Shown one piece after another: positions 1 through 11,799 of a stretch of 64,000 nt of DNA (within the stretch, counting starts at the first letter, position 1; each line of letters opens with the position of its first letter). The notes below the pieces were generated by a model. That model did no database searches and was not told the origin of the DNA. It saw only the letters and a list, made by a program, of their open reading frames with translations. A program made the translations under genes and the position numbers. Origin of the DNA: Sorghum bicolor (Eukaryota; Streptophyta; Magnoliopsida; Poales; Poaceae); assembly GCF_000003195.3 (NCBI RefSeq), contig NC_012874.2, positions 62,687,768 to 62,751,767 of the forward strand, written 5' to 3'.

Positions 1-1069
1 CGAAGAAATCAATGTTTGAAATTAAATTCCAGAGTGAGGTCAAAGTGTCAAACTAATGATCAAGTTTCAGATGGAACATTTGGTAGCGTAAAGAGCGAAC
101 AACAATATGTCAAACAAACGTCATTTCATTTGAAGAATGCAAGTGCCTAGCCTTGCACAGATCGCTCACTCATTCTGAACCCGTAACTATGACGCAATTT
201 TATTTTATTTGTTTTTGGTAAAAACACAAATTGCTTATGTACATTTTGACCATATTCAAGTCATGCATACTAACGCAGTTCTCAAACGAACATGATTGCC
301 TTACCAGGACACAAAGCCTTAGGTGCAAGATATACCAAATCAAAGTGCAAAGCAATCACAAGCACTTAAGTTTCTTGCCACCGCAATCTTCCATGATTCC
401 AAATACCAAACATCAAAATGTGAAACGCAATACATTCTCAATTTAACAACCAATCTAATCCTGCATCTGATTCACATTCCATTATTCACCTCGGCTAACA
501 GATTTTAGGCTGTTATTGGTCCACAGGTGAACTTATTACTGAATCATCAAAGACAACTAAGGCCTTGTTCGTTTCGAACGGGAACGGCATGGAATGGCTT
601 GGAACCGCTTGGAATCGTCCTAGCCAGGAAGCAATCCATGTTTACGTGGGAATGAGTGTTCGGTTAAGTCTACCATGGTTTGAAACCTGGTCCATCCTGG
701 TCTTTCCTGCCCAATTTAGGCCGGGAATCAATCCATGAGTCAAGAGGTGTGGAACCAATCCCGGTATTTTGCTGAGTCTATTTTATTGCAATTAGCTTAG
801 CTAATGGATTGATTCCATACCCTACCGAACAAGACTTTTGATAGAAAGGGAATAAAACCTTGCAAAAATAAAACCAGCCCTTGGATCAAATGACAGACAT
901 GGATTTACTCGATCCGTGCCGGGAACCGTTCCTAGTCGGAAATGAATCATATGCAACCGAACAAGGCCTAACTTAGTTAACTAGCATCAAGGAAAAATCC
1001 TCAGGTACTTGGTGAACTTGTATTACTAACTCATTGAAGTGTTTAACTTAAGATGCCAAGGAAAATCAC
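1..1069. other. Probable BSD-gene intron or 3' region, no coding seen
   Basis: This AT-rich stretch lies downstream of the second BSD exon. I found no third exon with a matching frame. The middle is occupied by a MITE (listed separately). The rest, 1-560 and 969-1069, shows no recognisable gene. Confidence 0.5.
562..968. mobile_element. Tourist-like MITE (TAA target duplication)
   Basis: Inverted termini GGCCTTGTTCG (about 561-571) and CGAACAAGGCC (958-968) are flanked on both sides by TAA, the PIF/Harbinger target duplication. The element is about 408 bp, has no ORF, and includes internal inverted pieces (TGGAATGG-type and GGGAACCG-type motifs). It lies inside or just downstream of the BSD gene. 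It is longer than, and different from, the 232-bp GGCCTTGTTTAGTT MITEs elsewhere in the window. Confidence 0.7.
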
Positions 1070-1838
1070 CTGTGGAGTGGATAAAATCTCAGCATCATCC
1101 TTCCTGAGCTGAGGATGCAGCAGCACGAAGTATACCTTCCAGAAGCAGCCCTCGCTCATGTGGCTGGGGCAGAGTTCGATCCTCAGATCAGCCAGCTCTG
1201 GCGCCAAGCTTTCCACGGCCAGTGCATGATCTTGCTGCGCATCAGTCATGTCAAAATCTGCGCTCCATGTCAACAATGCAACTGACAATTAGTACATCTT
1301 AACTGAGACCAATGAAGAAGAGCATCTGGGGGAGGCAAGAAAGGATAGCACGAAGCCACGAACCATCGGAGTCGGCGTCGTCGGGGAGAAGGGGGAAGTC
1401 GAGCCAGAGCTCGGGCCGCGAGGCCGCGTCCCGCGCGAACGCGACCACCTCTTCGGTGACCCCCGCTGCTGCCTCCGCCCAGTCCGCGTCGCCCTCAGGG
1501 GGCAGCAGCGAGGACGCGATCTTGGCGAGATCCGCTACGGCCTGGCGGCCCGGGAGCCGCGCGAGGCCGGCGCGGAACCGGCCCGCGATCTCGGCCGGGT
1601 CCGGCCGGCGCAGGGCGCCTCCGCCTCCATCGGGCGCGGGCGCGGGCGCGGGCGCGAGGAAGGAGGCGAGGCCCTGGAAGCGGTTCGCGAGCGCGCCGGT
1701 GAGCTCGGAGAGGTCCTCGCGGACGCCGCGAGGGGGAGAGGATGACCCCGGGGAGGCCGAGGGCCCCGGGTCGCTTGCTTCGGGTTCGTCCACGGTAGCG
1801 AGGAGGGAGTTGGCGATGGAGCGCGCGAGCCACGCCAT
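1070..1838 (-). CDS. BSD-domain protein, partial (first two exons)
   Basis: Two exons on the minus strand: exon 1 is 1838-1364 (ATG at 1838) and exon 2 is 1257-1070, both with GT-AG borders and a consistent phase. Exon 2 ends at a good donor, so further exons lie at lower coordinates or off the left edge. The 221 residues seen begin with an N-terminal segment (MAWLARSIANSLLA), then a Pro/Ala-rich linker, then a typical BSD domain: the run FDMTDAQQDHALAVESLAP, helices around LADLRIELCP, and the Phe-Trp pair in EGCFWKVYFVLLHP. BSD domains occur in TFIIH p62, synapse-associated and DOS2-like proteins; plant members of this size are mostly uncharacterised, so the molecular role is unknown. Exon 1 is very GC-rich, as in many grass first exons. 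The C-terminal part was not found in 1-1069. The family call is firm, the function is not. Confidence 0.88.
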
Positions 1839-2274
1839 TACCGACGGCGAGGTCGGCGGCGGCTGTGCGGCGCGCGATTGGAGTTGGAGCGGAGGGGAAG
1901 GTAGCCTTGTGTCGTGTGTTCCCCTGTCACTGTCGGATGGGCCCGGTAGTTGAGGATTACAGTACTTCGTCAGGACAACCTGAAAACCAAAATCTTTTCA
2001 AGATTCCCCGTCACATCGAATCTTACGCCACATGCATGAAGTATTAAATATAAACAAAAATAAAAACTAATTGCACAGTTTATCTGTAAATCACAAGATG
2101 AATTTTTTAAATCTAATTACTCTATAATTGAATAATGTTTATCAAATAAAAACGAAAGTGCTACAGTTTCGAAAACTTTTCAGTTTTCGAAACTAAACAA
2201 GGCCGTGGTGAATTTCTTCTTCTAAATAATAACACGTTCGATGAAGCAAAGGGTAAACCTCCAATATGCCGATA
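1839..2274. other. BSD promoter region with truncated MITE
   Basis: Upstream of the BSD start. 1977-2204 is a copy of the 232-bp Tourist MITE family: it keeps the right end AACTAAACAAGGCC and the internal TCACATCGAATCTTA motif, but the left terminus is replaced by unrelated sequence. No gene was seen. Confidence 0.6.
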
Positions 2275-2479
2275 CTAGCAAAAATGTCCGTGCGTTGCAA
2301 CGGAAGAAAAATAGCTACATTAACAGAAAAAAAGACATATATATTATACTTTTAAACTATAATTCTTTTATAGATTTATCTTAACATTGGTAATAATATC
2401 ACAATGTCCCGGTAAATCTATATTGAATTAAAATTAAATCTTCATAGTTTTTTCTCTTATTGTAAGGCATAAAAAATAT

Positions 2480-2830
2480 TTACTCCGATTCATGGACGGC
2501 CAGAGCCCATAAGCAGATCGCATGGCCACCCCCACCGCTATGTGCGGCCACGCACGTGCAAGCCTCTGTGGCATCGCTATTCTGAGCTCCGAGCTCAGCT
2601 CCTCCTGCACCTCCGCGTTGGCTTTTTCTACTTCGATCCTTATCATGGTGTATTTCCATGCCCCATACCGCTGTCGCTCAGCCTCGCTTCTGCATGGTCG
2701 GCTCCTTGCTCCGAGCCACCATCGGCTGGCTTTAGCTTCTTTCTGCGCGGCACTGCCAACCTTGCTAGCATCTATTGCCTGCTGGCAAGATCATGGTGCG
2801 CGCTAGACTTACACGTGCAAGAGGGCTAGA
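2480..2830. other. GC-rich gene-like piece in the Helitron body
   Basis: A GC-richer segment inside otherwise AT-rich Helitron sequence, with short open frames on both strands and no recognisable domain. It may be captured host sequence; I cannot name a donor gene. Confidence 0.3.
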
Positions 2831-2902
2831 GTGAGCTGCGGCGCAAGATAAAGAAAGATGTGGTTCTCTCGATGATAGTAGCTTTCTAGGTACTCTTTGT
2901 CC

Positions 2903-3682
2903 CAATGTTTTCTGATCGGCTTATCGTTTCTAATCGGTCTGGCACCGATCAGGACGATCAGGACGATTAATCGACAATCAGGACGATTAATCGACTCCTG
3001 ATCGGTCTAATCGTCCAGCATAAAGCAGGACTATATAAGTATATATCATATATATATATATATGGTATATATACCATATACTATATATTTATATATTACA
3101 CATCAAGCATCAAGACTATATTTCTGGTTAGTTGACTATACTTCTAGGCAGCAGGGAAGAGGGAGGAGAAAGCAAGCAGCAGCGGGCTACTTGGATTGGA
3201 GCTGGAATAGGGAGGAAGAAGCAGGCAGCAGGGAAGAGGAGGAGAAAGCAGCAAGCAAGCAGCCCGCTGCTTGGATTGGAGCTGGAATGGGGAGGAAGAA
3301 GCAGGCAGTAGGGAAGAGGGAGGAGGAAGCAGCAAACAAGCAGCAAGCAGCACGAGCAGGAGCAGCAGCTCAGTAGCTGACGGCTGGAGTGGGAGTGAGG
3401 ACTGAGAAGACAGTGGGGGTGAAGTTATAAGGGAAACCCTAATGGGCCTAGTCCAATTAAATATATCCCAAGCCAAAAGCAGCCAATCTTCCGGTCAACT
3501 CTGATCGATCAGGAGGCTTCCAGTCAACTCTGATCGATCAGGAGGCCTGATCGGACGATTAATCGACGATTAATCGAACGATCAGGTTTCTGATCGCTCT
3601 AATCGAATCGGAGACCCTAATCGAGTGCTACAGACTGATAAGGATGATTAATCGCGATTAATCAGACGATCAGAAAACACTG
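2903..3682. mobile_element. Non-autonomous hAT element, 780 bp
   Basis: The termini CAATGTTTTCTGATCG (2903) and CGATCAGAAAACACTG (ending 3682) are inverted repeats with one mismatch, flanked by the perfect 8-bp duplication CTTTGTCC (2895-2902 and 3683-3690), the hallmark of hAT transposition. The subterminal parts are packed with copies of the palindrome CGATTAATCG and of CTGATCGG, likely transposase-binding repeats. The centre holds a purine-rich tandem repeat of about 80 bp (3153-3360). There is no transposase ORF. Confidence 0.88.
3153..3360 (+). repeat. Tandem repeat inside hAT element (77-80 bp units)
   Basis: Two full units start at 3153 and 3230 and a partial third at 3310. Each opens with AGGGAAGAGG and contains CTTGGATTGGAGCTGGAAT. 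They produce spurious Lys/Glu/Ala-rich reading frames with no gene value. Confidence 0.75.
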
Positions 3683-4265
3683 CTTTGTCCTCGTAGTTTG
3701 ATTCTAGCCATCATCATTGTACACGGAAATTTGTAGGACTTGTTAGAAATGAAATCAGAAACCATATGTGTTAAATTTAGCATGCATTTTCAATTCACAA
3801 TTGTGATTTATTTAGACCTAGGACGTGTTTGGTAGAGCTCTGACTTTAGTTAAACCAACTTCAATTGTGGCTTAATCTATGAAACAACTTTTTAGCTTCT
3901 TTTGTGAAATAACATTTTGGTAAAAAAACACAACTTCTCTAAGTCATTAAAATAGGATAGAATATCCATAGTACCCCTCTATTTTGTTGTTTTTCCCTTT
4001 TCATTTATTTCTCTCTTTATTTCCTTCCCTTGTATCGTTCTTATCCACAGCACTTGCAGAGCCACTCTTCTCCTCCAGCATGTATCCAAGCGCCGCCTCC
4101 CAAGTACCTCTTTATGTTTTTTTCTTTATTTTCTTTTCATGTGTCGTTCTTATCCAGAACCACATCTGCACGGGCGCTCTTCTTCTCCAACGCACATCCA
4201 AGCGCCGCACTCTCCTAGCTCGCTGCAGCTCGGCAGCCGACGTCACTCGCTACAATTCCTCCATG

Positions 4266-6148
4266 TGAAAGTCCAAGTTTAGTTTTGATAATTAATGACA
4301 CCAAGTTGCTAATACTTTGTGTTTAAGTGATTTGAGTTAAGCATAGCAACACATGTGATGAAGGTGCATGGTGGCATAGAATGGTGGCCACATGATCACA
4401 AAAGGATAAAGCATGAAGTGAAGATCATGGTGATAGACGAGGAGTAAAGTGATCAAGGCAAAGGTATAAACATAGGATTTTTCTTTTGCCGGTCTAATAT
4501 GAGTAGAGAAGTGAATGAGCGGGTTTAGGATAGATAGCCGACTATCAAGAGGGGAAATCACGGTCATCTCTTGAATCAAGTGCTACTAGGTCTACATCTT
4601 GAGCATATGCATTAGGATCTAGTAAAGTGCTAACTTAACTCCTTTGGTGAAAATGTTTATGAAAAGCTAACACACATGCACTTTGGTGGTGGACACTCGT
4701 TGGTGTTAGCACATTTACAAAGGAGGTGGTTTTCCTAGGGTTGAGAGGGATGTGGGTTCGGCGGGATTCGGCGCTTTTGAGAAAAATAAGTGTATATTTT
4801 CTATTGCGCCGATTGAAAATTTTGGAGAAGTCACGGGAGTGTTTTCTCACTGAGAAACACTCACCGGACGCTGAGTGCGGAGGCACCGGACGCTGGCCTC
4901 AGAAGTCCGGTGTGCTTGACCCTGCTAGAGTTAAGCACCGGACGCACTCTGAGAGCGTCCGGTGGTTAGCGTCCGGTGTGAGGAGGTTTTGCAACCCTCC
5001 CTGTGTTTAAGTCCGGTGAGCACCGGACGCTCAGGGTGTGTCCGGTGCCTCACGTCCGGTGACCCTACAGGTTTGCGGAACTCTCTGCACATGAGTCCGG
5101 TGTGCACCGGACGCGTCCGGTGTGTTGCAGGTAGCCGTTAGAAACTGACACGCGGGATTCAAGAAGGACACGTGGCATACCCCTGAGCACCGGACGCTGG
5201 GGGTCGAGCGTCCGGTGATCACTTAGTAGCGTCCGGTGCCTCCGATTTCAGCCCAGTGAAAGTGGCCAATGGCTAGTTTCTTTGAGGGGCTTATAAATTG
5301 AGGGTGGCCGGCTTTGGGAGGTAAACTCTTGCACATTTGATTACTTGAGACATACATTGAGCTAGAGAACACTCCCTCCACTCATCTCCTTGCTTGTTTA
5401 CTCATCCTAGTGAGATTGAGTGAGATTCAAGTGCATTGCTTTGAGAGTTGCATTTAGTGGCACTTGATTCTTGAGTTCGCTGTGAATTTCTTGTTACTCT
5501 TGGGTGTTTCTCGACGCCCTAGACGGCTTGGAGCAGCGGTGGTGTTGAGCTCGTGATTGGAGATTGTTTCGAGCCTCACCAAGTGATTTGTGAGGGGTTC
5601 TTGAGCCTTCCCCGTGGGAGATCGTAAATTGGTTACTCTAGTGGATTGCTCGTGGCATGGAGGATCCCCATCTTGTGAGTGGATGTGCGGCATCCGCTGA
5701 GGGTTTGGCTTTGGATTGCCAATTAGCTCATCAAGTTAGTGTATCGCCACAACGAGGAGTAGCTTGCCGGAAAGCAAGTGAACCTCGGTAAAAATCTTAT
5801 GGCATCTCTTGCCGAGGATTCTCTTGTGATTGTGAGTGATTGATTGGATATATCTCTACTCTACAACGTTGGTATAACAATCACTCTCCACTCTTTTACT
5901 TATTTGTATACCTTGCTAGTTGTTTAGCTTGTTTAGTTTAGTCTTCTTGTTTAGGAGTGTAACTAGCCTTCTCTTGTTGTTGTGCTTTAGTGTTTAGCCT
6001 TGTACTAGTTGTATAGGTGGCTTGCATAGCTTAGTTGAGCTAGTGCTAGAATTGCATCGCCATTTGTTTTACTAACTCACTTGCTTAGTGAAGTTTGTAA
6101 AAATTTTAAATAGGCTATTCACCCTCCTCTAGCCATTTGGACCTTTCA
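4266..6148. mobile_element. Solo LTR, copia-type, 1883 bp
   Basis: Starts TGAAAGTCC (4266), ends ACCTTTCA (6148), with TG...CA ends and 5-bp duplications CCATG at 4261-4265 and 6149-6153. No primer-binding site, internal region or second LTR follows, so it is a solo LTR left by LTR-LTR recombination. The CACCCTCCTCTAG tract before the end resembles grass copia LTRs of the Maximus/SIRE type (from family knowledge). The middle contains many direct and inverted copies of CACCGGACG/CGTCCGGTG. Confidence 0.85.
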
Positions 6149-6843
6149 CCATGGCGGCCTCACCTCCCTCTTCTTCCGGCCACCCTCCAACCGCCACCCC
6201 CTCCCCTCCCCTCCCCTCCCCTCCCGGTGGCAGCCCACATCCTAGTCGGACTGTCGTTCCTGAGCACGCCCGTAAGCCCATTGTCTCTCTTGCTACCATG
6301 GTGCGCCCCCGCTTGACCGTCGCCATCGGCGCATTGGCAGGTGGGAACGGGGGCAAGGTTTCCACGGTCGATGCGTGCCCAAGGCGCTTGCCCCCGACAT
6401 GACCTAGCGCACGCTCTTGTGATGTCGTATGGCCGCATCGCTAAGGTCGTCAACGCCTATTGATTTGATTTTATAAGTTGTCTTTCTAGAGTTTTGATTT
6501 TGGTTTGGATTTGGATGGCTGTGGGGATTTTGATTCAGTCTCGGTTTGGTCCCTTTTCCTAGCGCCTCGCTTGCTGATTGATTTGGGTGACCTGAGGAAA
6601 TCTATCTCATCTATTCGATTTTGGATCGAGATGGTTAGAGAGGGGGCCAGACGAAAGTTTGATCCAGACGAAAATTTAGGCTTGTCGCTCCACGAGCATG
6701 TGCGTCGTCGCATCGCCACCTCGCATCCTCCGCCTGCTCTTCTTCTAACTGTCAATGACCTCCACCGCCTGCGACGCCCCGCCAGAGCTCTGCACGACAC
6801 CCCCGCATGCGCCCTCCGCCGGCCGCGACGTGGCCCGCAGAAC
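6149..6843. other. Helitron body between two solo LTRs
   Basis: Sequence between the two solo LTRs, continuous with 3691-4265 on the left and 9258 onward on the right once the insertions are removed. The first 250 bp is Pro/Ser-rich when read plus (starting ATGGCGGCCTCACC), and 6690-6843 is GC-rich. I recognise no domain, and the frames are broken. Confidence 0.4.
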
Positions 6844-9257
6844 TGAAAGGTCTTTGTTTGGTTTTGGTAATTGAGTGACAACTTAGGTGGACTAATAGTG
6901 TTTATGTGAGATACATAGGACATTAGTCCACAGGTGATTATATGATGATGGAGGAGCTCATTGCATATGAGACATGATATGGAGTCATATGACCAAGGTG
7001 GAGAAGATCAAGATGAGGCTTGGCTCGATAGACCGGTTGCAAGAGTGAAGGGCAAGTTAGAGGCTTTGAAGCGAGGGACCGCGTGTGACGGTGAAGCTTG
7101 AGCAAGACTTGGCGCCGATGTACCGAGGCAATGGTGAAGAGCAAGTGAGGTCAAGATCGATGAACCAATACGGTCACGTGATGATATGAAGTGGATCATA
7201 TCATTTGGTGATTAGTTGGTGCATGTGTTGCATCAGCATTGGAGGAGATGGAATGGAAAGTGCAAGGCAAAGGTATAACCTAGGGCATTTCCATTTCACC
7301 GGTCATAGGTGTGTAGAGAGGTTTATGACCGGATTTAGGATAGATGGCCGTAATATCAAGAGGGGCAAACTTGTTTGCATATCGGTCATGTAGTGCCACT
7401 TGAGCGATCTAACTTTGCATACGTGTTAGGATCGAGTGGCGTGGCAAGTTGAGAGGCTAACTTCTTTGGGAAAATATTTGTGAAAATGCTAACACACTTG
7501 CACATGGTGGTGTACACTTGGTGGTGTTGGCACATTTGCAAAGGAGAAGGTGTTGGAGTTGATTTTGTTCAACTTGGAGAAGAGAGAGAAGTCTTTCGGT
7601 GTTCTCCGGACATTAGGATGGCTTTTAGATTAGAATACTACTTTGATCCATTTTGATTTGTATTGATTATTCATATAGATTGGATAACACTCTAAGTAAG
7701 CTTTCCAAAATGTCGAAGATCATCGAATTCGGAGTTCGGAGCTAAAAGTTAGCAACCTAACAAGTTGACCTGCAGGCACAGGACGCTGAGAGTCCGGTGC
7801 GCACAGGACGAGTCCGGTGGCACAGGACGCTGAGAGTCCGGTGCGCACAGGACGAGTTCGGTGTCACCGGACGCTGAGAGTCCGGTGCTGCTGCAAGTTT
7901 GTGTTGCTCTCTGCGTATGCGTCCAGTTCGCACAGGACGCGTCCGGTGTGAAGCAGCAGAGCGTCCGGTGCTACTGTTCCAGACGCGCGTGCGTGTACTA
8001 GTCGTTGGCGGCAACGGTCGAGTTCAAACGGCTAGTGACACGTGGCTGTTTCTAGAGCACCGAACGTACTGTTCCAGCGTCCGATGCTACCTACAGTGAG
8101 TCCGGTGCTCACGACTTTTGCCCAGTAAAGGGGCAACGACTAGTTTAGCCCTTGGAGCTATAAATAGAAGTGGTGGCCGGCCTTGGCTGGTGTTGAGCAC
8201 CCTTGAAACTTAGTGTCCATGCTTAGGGAGTGCTAGGAAAGCCTCTAACTCACTTGTGCTTGCAAGACTGCGAATCAATAGCGAGTGAGTGATTCTAGTG
8301 CGTTGCATTGAGAGATTGCATCGAGTGACACTAGGTGTTCGTGTTGCAAGCCGGTGGTGCTTGTTACTCTTGGAGGTTGCCACCTCCTATACGGCTTGGT
8401 GGCTTGTGACTCCGTCGAAGCGCGCAAGGAGATTGTGCGGTGCTCCGGAGAAGAGATTGTGAGGGGTACGGTGCTCACCCCGCGGGGATCGCGAAGAGCA
8501 ACTCTAGTTGAGTGAGACGTGAAGAGCGACAAGTGGTCTAGCCGGGTCAAGTGCTAGAGCTTGTGGTAAGCACTCCACGTGGGAGAGTGTGACTTGCGGA
8601 TCACCACTAGCAAGAGGACCGGCGGCAACCTTGGAGCTTGTCTCAACGGAGACGTAGCTTGGTGGCAACCAAGTGAACCTCGGGAGAAAATCATCGTGTC
8701 AACTTTGTTCTTCCCGTTGGTTTGCAAGTCCCTAACACAAGCTTGTATTTACATTCATATATTTGTGCTTGTGTAGTTGCTCTTGTAATTAGTTAGCTTG
8801 TGTAGCTTGCTAGTTACCTTTTTGCTTGTGTAGCTAGAAGTAGTTCCCTTGCGTGACTAATTTGGTTTGTGTAACCTTGTTAGTCACATTGCTTAGTTTG
8901 TGTAGCTAAGTATCTTGCGCTCTCTAATTTGGCATTGGTTGCCTTGTTATTGAGCTTGCTAGTGAGCTTAGGCTTTGTGCGCTTTGCCTCACTAGTTTGT
9001 GTAGGAGCTCCCCCGGTATGCAAAGTATTAGTTGCATAGGTTTGTGTGACCTTGCTTCTAGAATTGATTAGGTGAGCTCTTGCTAAGGTAGCACCTTGCT
9101 TGCTTGTTTAGAATCTTTTCAAGGTGCTAGAGAACTTAGATAGAGGGGTGTAGTCTTGGCTAGACCGATAATTCTGTAGTATTTGTTTCGGTTAGCCGGC
9201 GCGATAAGTTTTAGAAAGGACTATTCACCCCCTCTAGTCCGTCATCTCGACCCTTCA
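6844..9257. mobile_element. Solo LTR of the same copia family, 2414 bp
   Basis: Starts TGAAAGGTCTTTG (6844) and ends CGACCCTTCA (9257). Flanks AGAAC (6839-6843) and AGGAC (9258-9262) look like a 5-bp target duplication with one substitution. It is similar in plan to the LTR at 4266 (same start, same CACCCCCTCTAG tract near the end, same CACAGGACG/GTCCGGTG repeats at 7770-8110) but longer and divergent. There is no internal domain, so it is a solo LTR. Confidence 0.78.
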
Positions 9258-9714
9258 AGGACGCCGCACCGTACCGACGGCGCCGGGTACGCTACGGCCC
9301 TGTACCAGCGTTGGCTTGCCTCCCGTCGCACTGCTCCACAGCAGCGCGGCCGCGACGTGCTCCGGCAACATCGTGGACCCACCCCCGCCCATCTCCGGCC
9401 ACAACTGTTCAGGTAGAATCTCCTTTCTTTTTGTTCCTCGAGCGGTTCGTGCCCCACGCCCCCGCTGCTTTCTGGATTTGTTTTGATTTTTATGGCGGAG
9501 TTGCGGATGGACACGGCGAGGGATGTCTAGGCTTAGCTTCGAGTCGCAAGAGGTCGGTCTCCCTAACGTATTCGCACTGGACGCTCCAGTCTCCCTGTGG
9601 TATCCGTGTTGGACTTTGCCAACGTGCGTGTGAGGGCTTATAAGTAGCCCAGACGAAAAAAAATCCAGATCAAAAAAATGACTGAAATTTTGCCTCTTTA
9701 GTATTAGGTATAGA

Positions 9715-11799
9715 TGAGTTTTGTACATAGGAGCATTTAGTTACCCATAAAATGTAAAATACTAACTACTTTAAAATAATAAAATGCAAAAGGCTAAAAT
9801 ATTAAGAGTTATATTTAGTTTCATTTAAAATACAGAATTTATTGTCCTTGTTAAAGCCACTTGAGGCTCTTTTAGGCTTTTTTTGTCTCTTTAGACCAAA
9901 ATCTAAAATAGAGAATAACCACCTTTTTGCAAAAAAATTTTACATAATGTTTAATTCAATTATGTAAAATGAAAAACTAAAACCTAAACTTTTTTAAGAT
10001 AAAGGGGAACTAAACACTCCTATATGATAATTTCTTAAATTCTAAGGTACATAATTTATTGCATAACGACCACCTGCCAATTGCAAACTTAGGCCTGAGG
10101 AGGTGAAAATTTTAGGTACTATAGCACTTTTATTTTTATTTTGTAATTATTGTCCAACTATGAACTAACTAGTCTTAAAAAATTCGTCAAGCAAATTATA
10201 GACAAACCGTACAATTAGTTATTTTTTATTTATATTTAATATTCCATATATGGTATAAGATTTGATGTGATGGGAATCTTAAAAAATTTTAGGTTTTGGG
10301 TGTAACTAAACAAGGCTCAAACAATAATGGCTCCTCTTGGAGTATGGTGCTACAGTGGCACTATGACGAAAAGAGTCATACATGATGCAGGGCTCTAGGG
10401 CCGTGTTCAGTTCGCGATGGAAAAAATTTTGTGACACTGTAACATTTTTGTTTGTTTGTGGTAACTATTGTCCAACCATAAACTAATTAGGCTCAAAAGA
10501 TTCGTCTCGTAAATTTTGACCAAACTGTGCAATTAGTTTTTATTTTCGTCTATATTTAATACTCTATGCATGCGTCTAAAGATTCGATGTGACGGAAAAT
10601 CTTGAAAAATTTTGGATTTTTGGGTCGAAGTAAACAAGGCCCTTGTGTTTCTGACAACAAAATGCTACAACTTGAGACTTTAACAACAACTTAGACGTAA
10701 CTTGATCAGGACGAAATCAGCTTAATGTCACGACGGCGGTTGACTCTAGATATCAATGGTTATGTTGGTTGACTTTAGACAGTTTGTCTATGATTTATGA
10801 GACGATTTTTTTTAAATGTAGTTAGTTTATGATTAAATAATAATTATTAAATATAAATGAAAGTACTATACTAGCCAAAACTAAAAAAGTTTACCAACTA
10901 AACAGCCCCTAGAATCCACCGCCAAAGTCATTCATGAATAACCACCAAAACGTAAGTTTTCAATTGTATTAAGCCTGCCAATTTCGTTCACGCTTAGCGA
11001 CGAGCAAATGATGAAAAACATTCTCTAAACATAGTGATGGCAAAAATAAAATGACATGAGAACATAATGGAAGCATTGTAGGAATAAGTGTGAAAATCGA
11101 AGATTCCAAACCACGTGAATTTGATGTTGAAGAAGACACTCGTTCAGTTCGCTGTAAACGATTCCTTCCCGAAATGCTTCGTAGAAATGGTATGCTAATT
11201 TATGTAACTTTATCAGGCGTGGAACAACTCATTCCAACATTACTCCCTCCGGCCATATTTAGGTGTTGCAGTGAGAATTATATTAAGTTTAATAAAGTTT
11301 ATAGAAAATATTAACAACATTTGTATCTTTAAATAAATTTATTATAAAATTAGATTTAATGATCTATTTAGGGTACTAATTATAATATTAATATTTTATT
11401 TCATATTTTAGTTAAGTACCTTTAGTTTTTTCAAGGCAAAAAATAAGAATGACAAATAAAAAGAGAGTATATTTTGCACTATTCATGCACTGTTTACATT
11501 AGCCTTTTATTTTCTCTCGTCTTCTCTCCTCCTCTCACAGAGCCGAGTGGGTCAAGCTAGTTTTTTTAGATTCATCTGCTTTAAGTGGGGCTCTGTGAGA
11601 GGAGAAGATAGGATTTAGAAAAAAACTCTTATAAATAGTACATGAACATTAAATACATCACAGGTGGAAGCCCTACCAAACTTGAATCTTACAGCACGTA
11701 TATGGAGCATTAAATATAGATAAAAAATAATTAATTGTACAGTTTGCATATAATTTGCTAGACAAATCTTTTGAGCCTAAATAGTTCATGATTGAATAA
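9715..11799. other. Gene-free, several degraded MITE copies
   Basis: No gene seen. Recognisable copies of the GGCCTTGTTTAGTT Tourist family lie at about 10092-10316 (preceded by TTA) and 10399-10641, with a badly decayed piece at 10760-10915. The arms of a further copy (about 11690-11799) are interrupted by the insertion at 11800. Shared internal blocks are AACTAATTAGGCTCAAAAGATTCG-like and ATTCGATGTGACGG-like motifs. Confidence 0.6.

Larger units (their letters stand above)
2275..9714 (-). mobile_element. Non-autonomous Helitron carrying nested insertions
   Basis: Read on the minus strand, the element begins with TCTATACCTAATACTAAAG (from 9714) preceded by host A. It ends with CTAG (2278-2275) followed by host T, which matches the A/T insertion rule of Helitrons. 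A short hairpin, CCGTTGCAACGCACGG, lies 9 nt before the CTAG. After subtracting the hAT element, two solo LTRs and their target duplications, about 2.35 kb of Helitron remains. I saw no Rep/helicase ORF, so it would be non-autonomous. The remaining body contains GC-rich gene-like pieces (about 2480-2830, 6149-6843, 9258-9660). The alternative is that the two ends belong to different insertions. Confidence 0.62.

Noticed and set aside
1312..1953. 213-aa plus-strand ORF
   Set aside because: It is the antisense shadow of the GC-rich first BSD exon; low-complexity Ser/Ala/Arg content and no domain.
3062..3376. 104-aa Lys/Glu/Ala-rich ORF
   Set aside because: Translation of a purine-rich tandem repeat within the hAT element.
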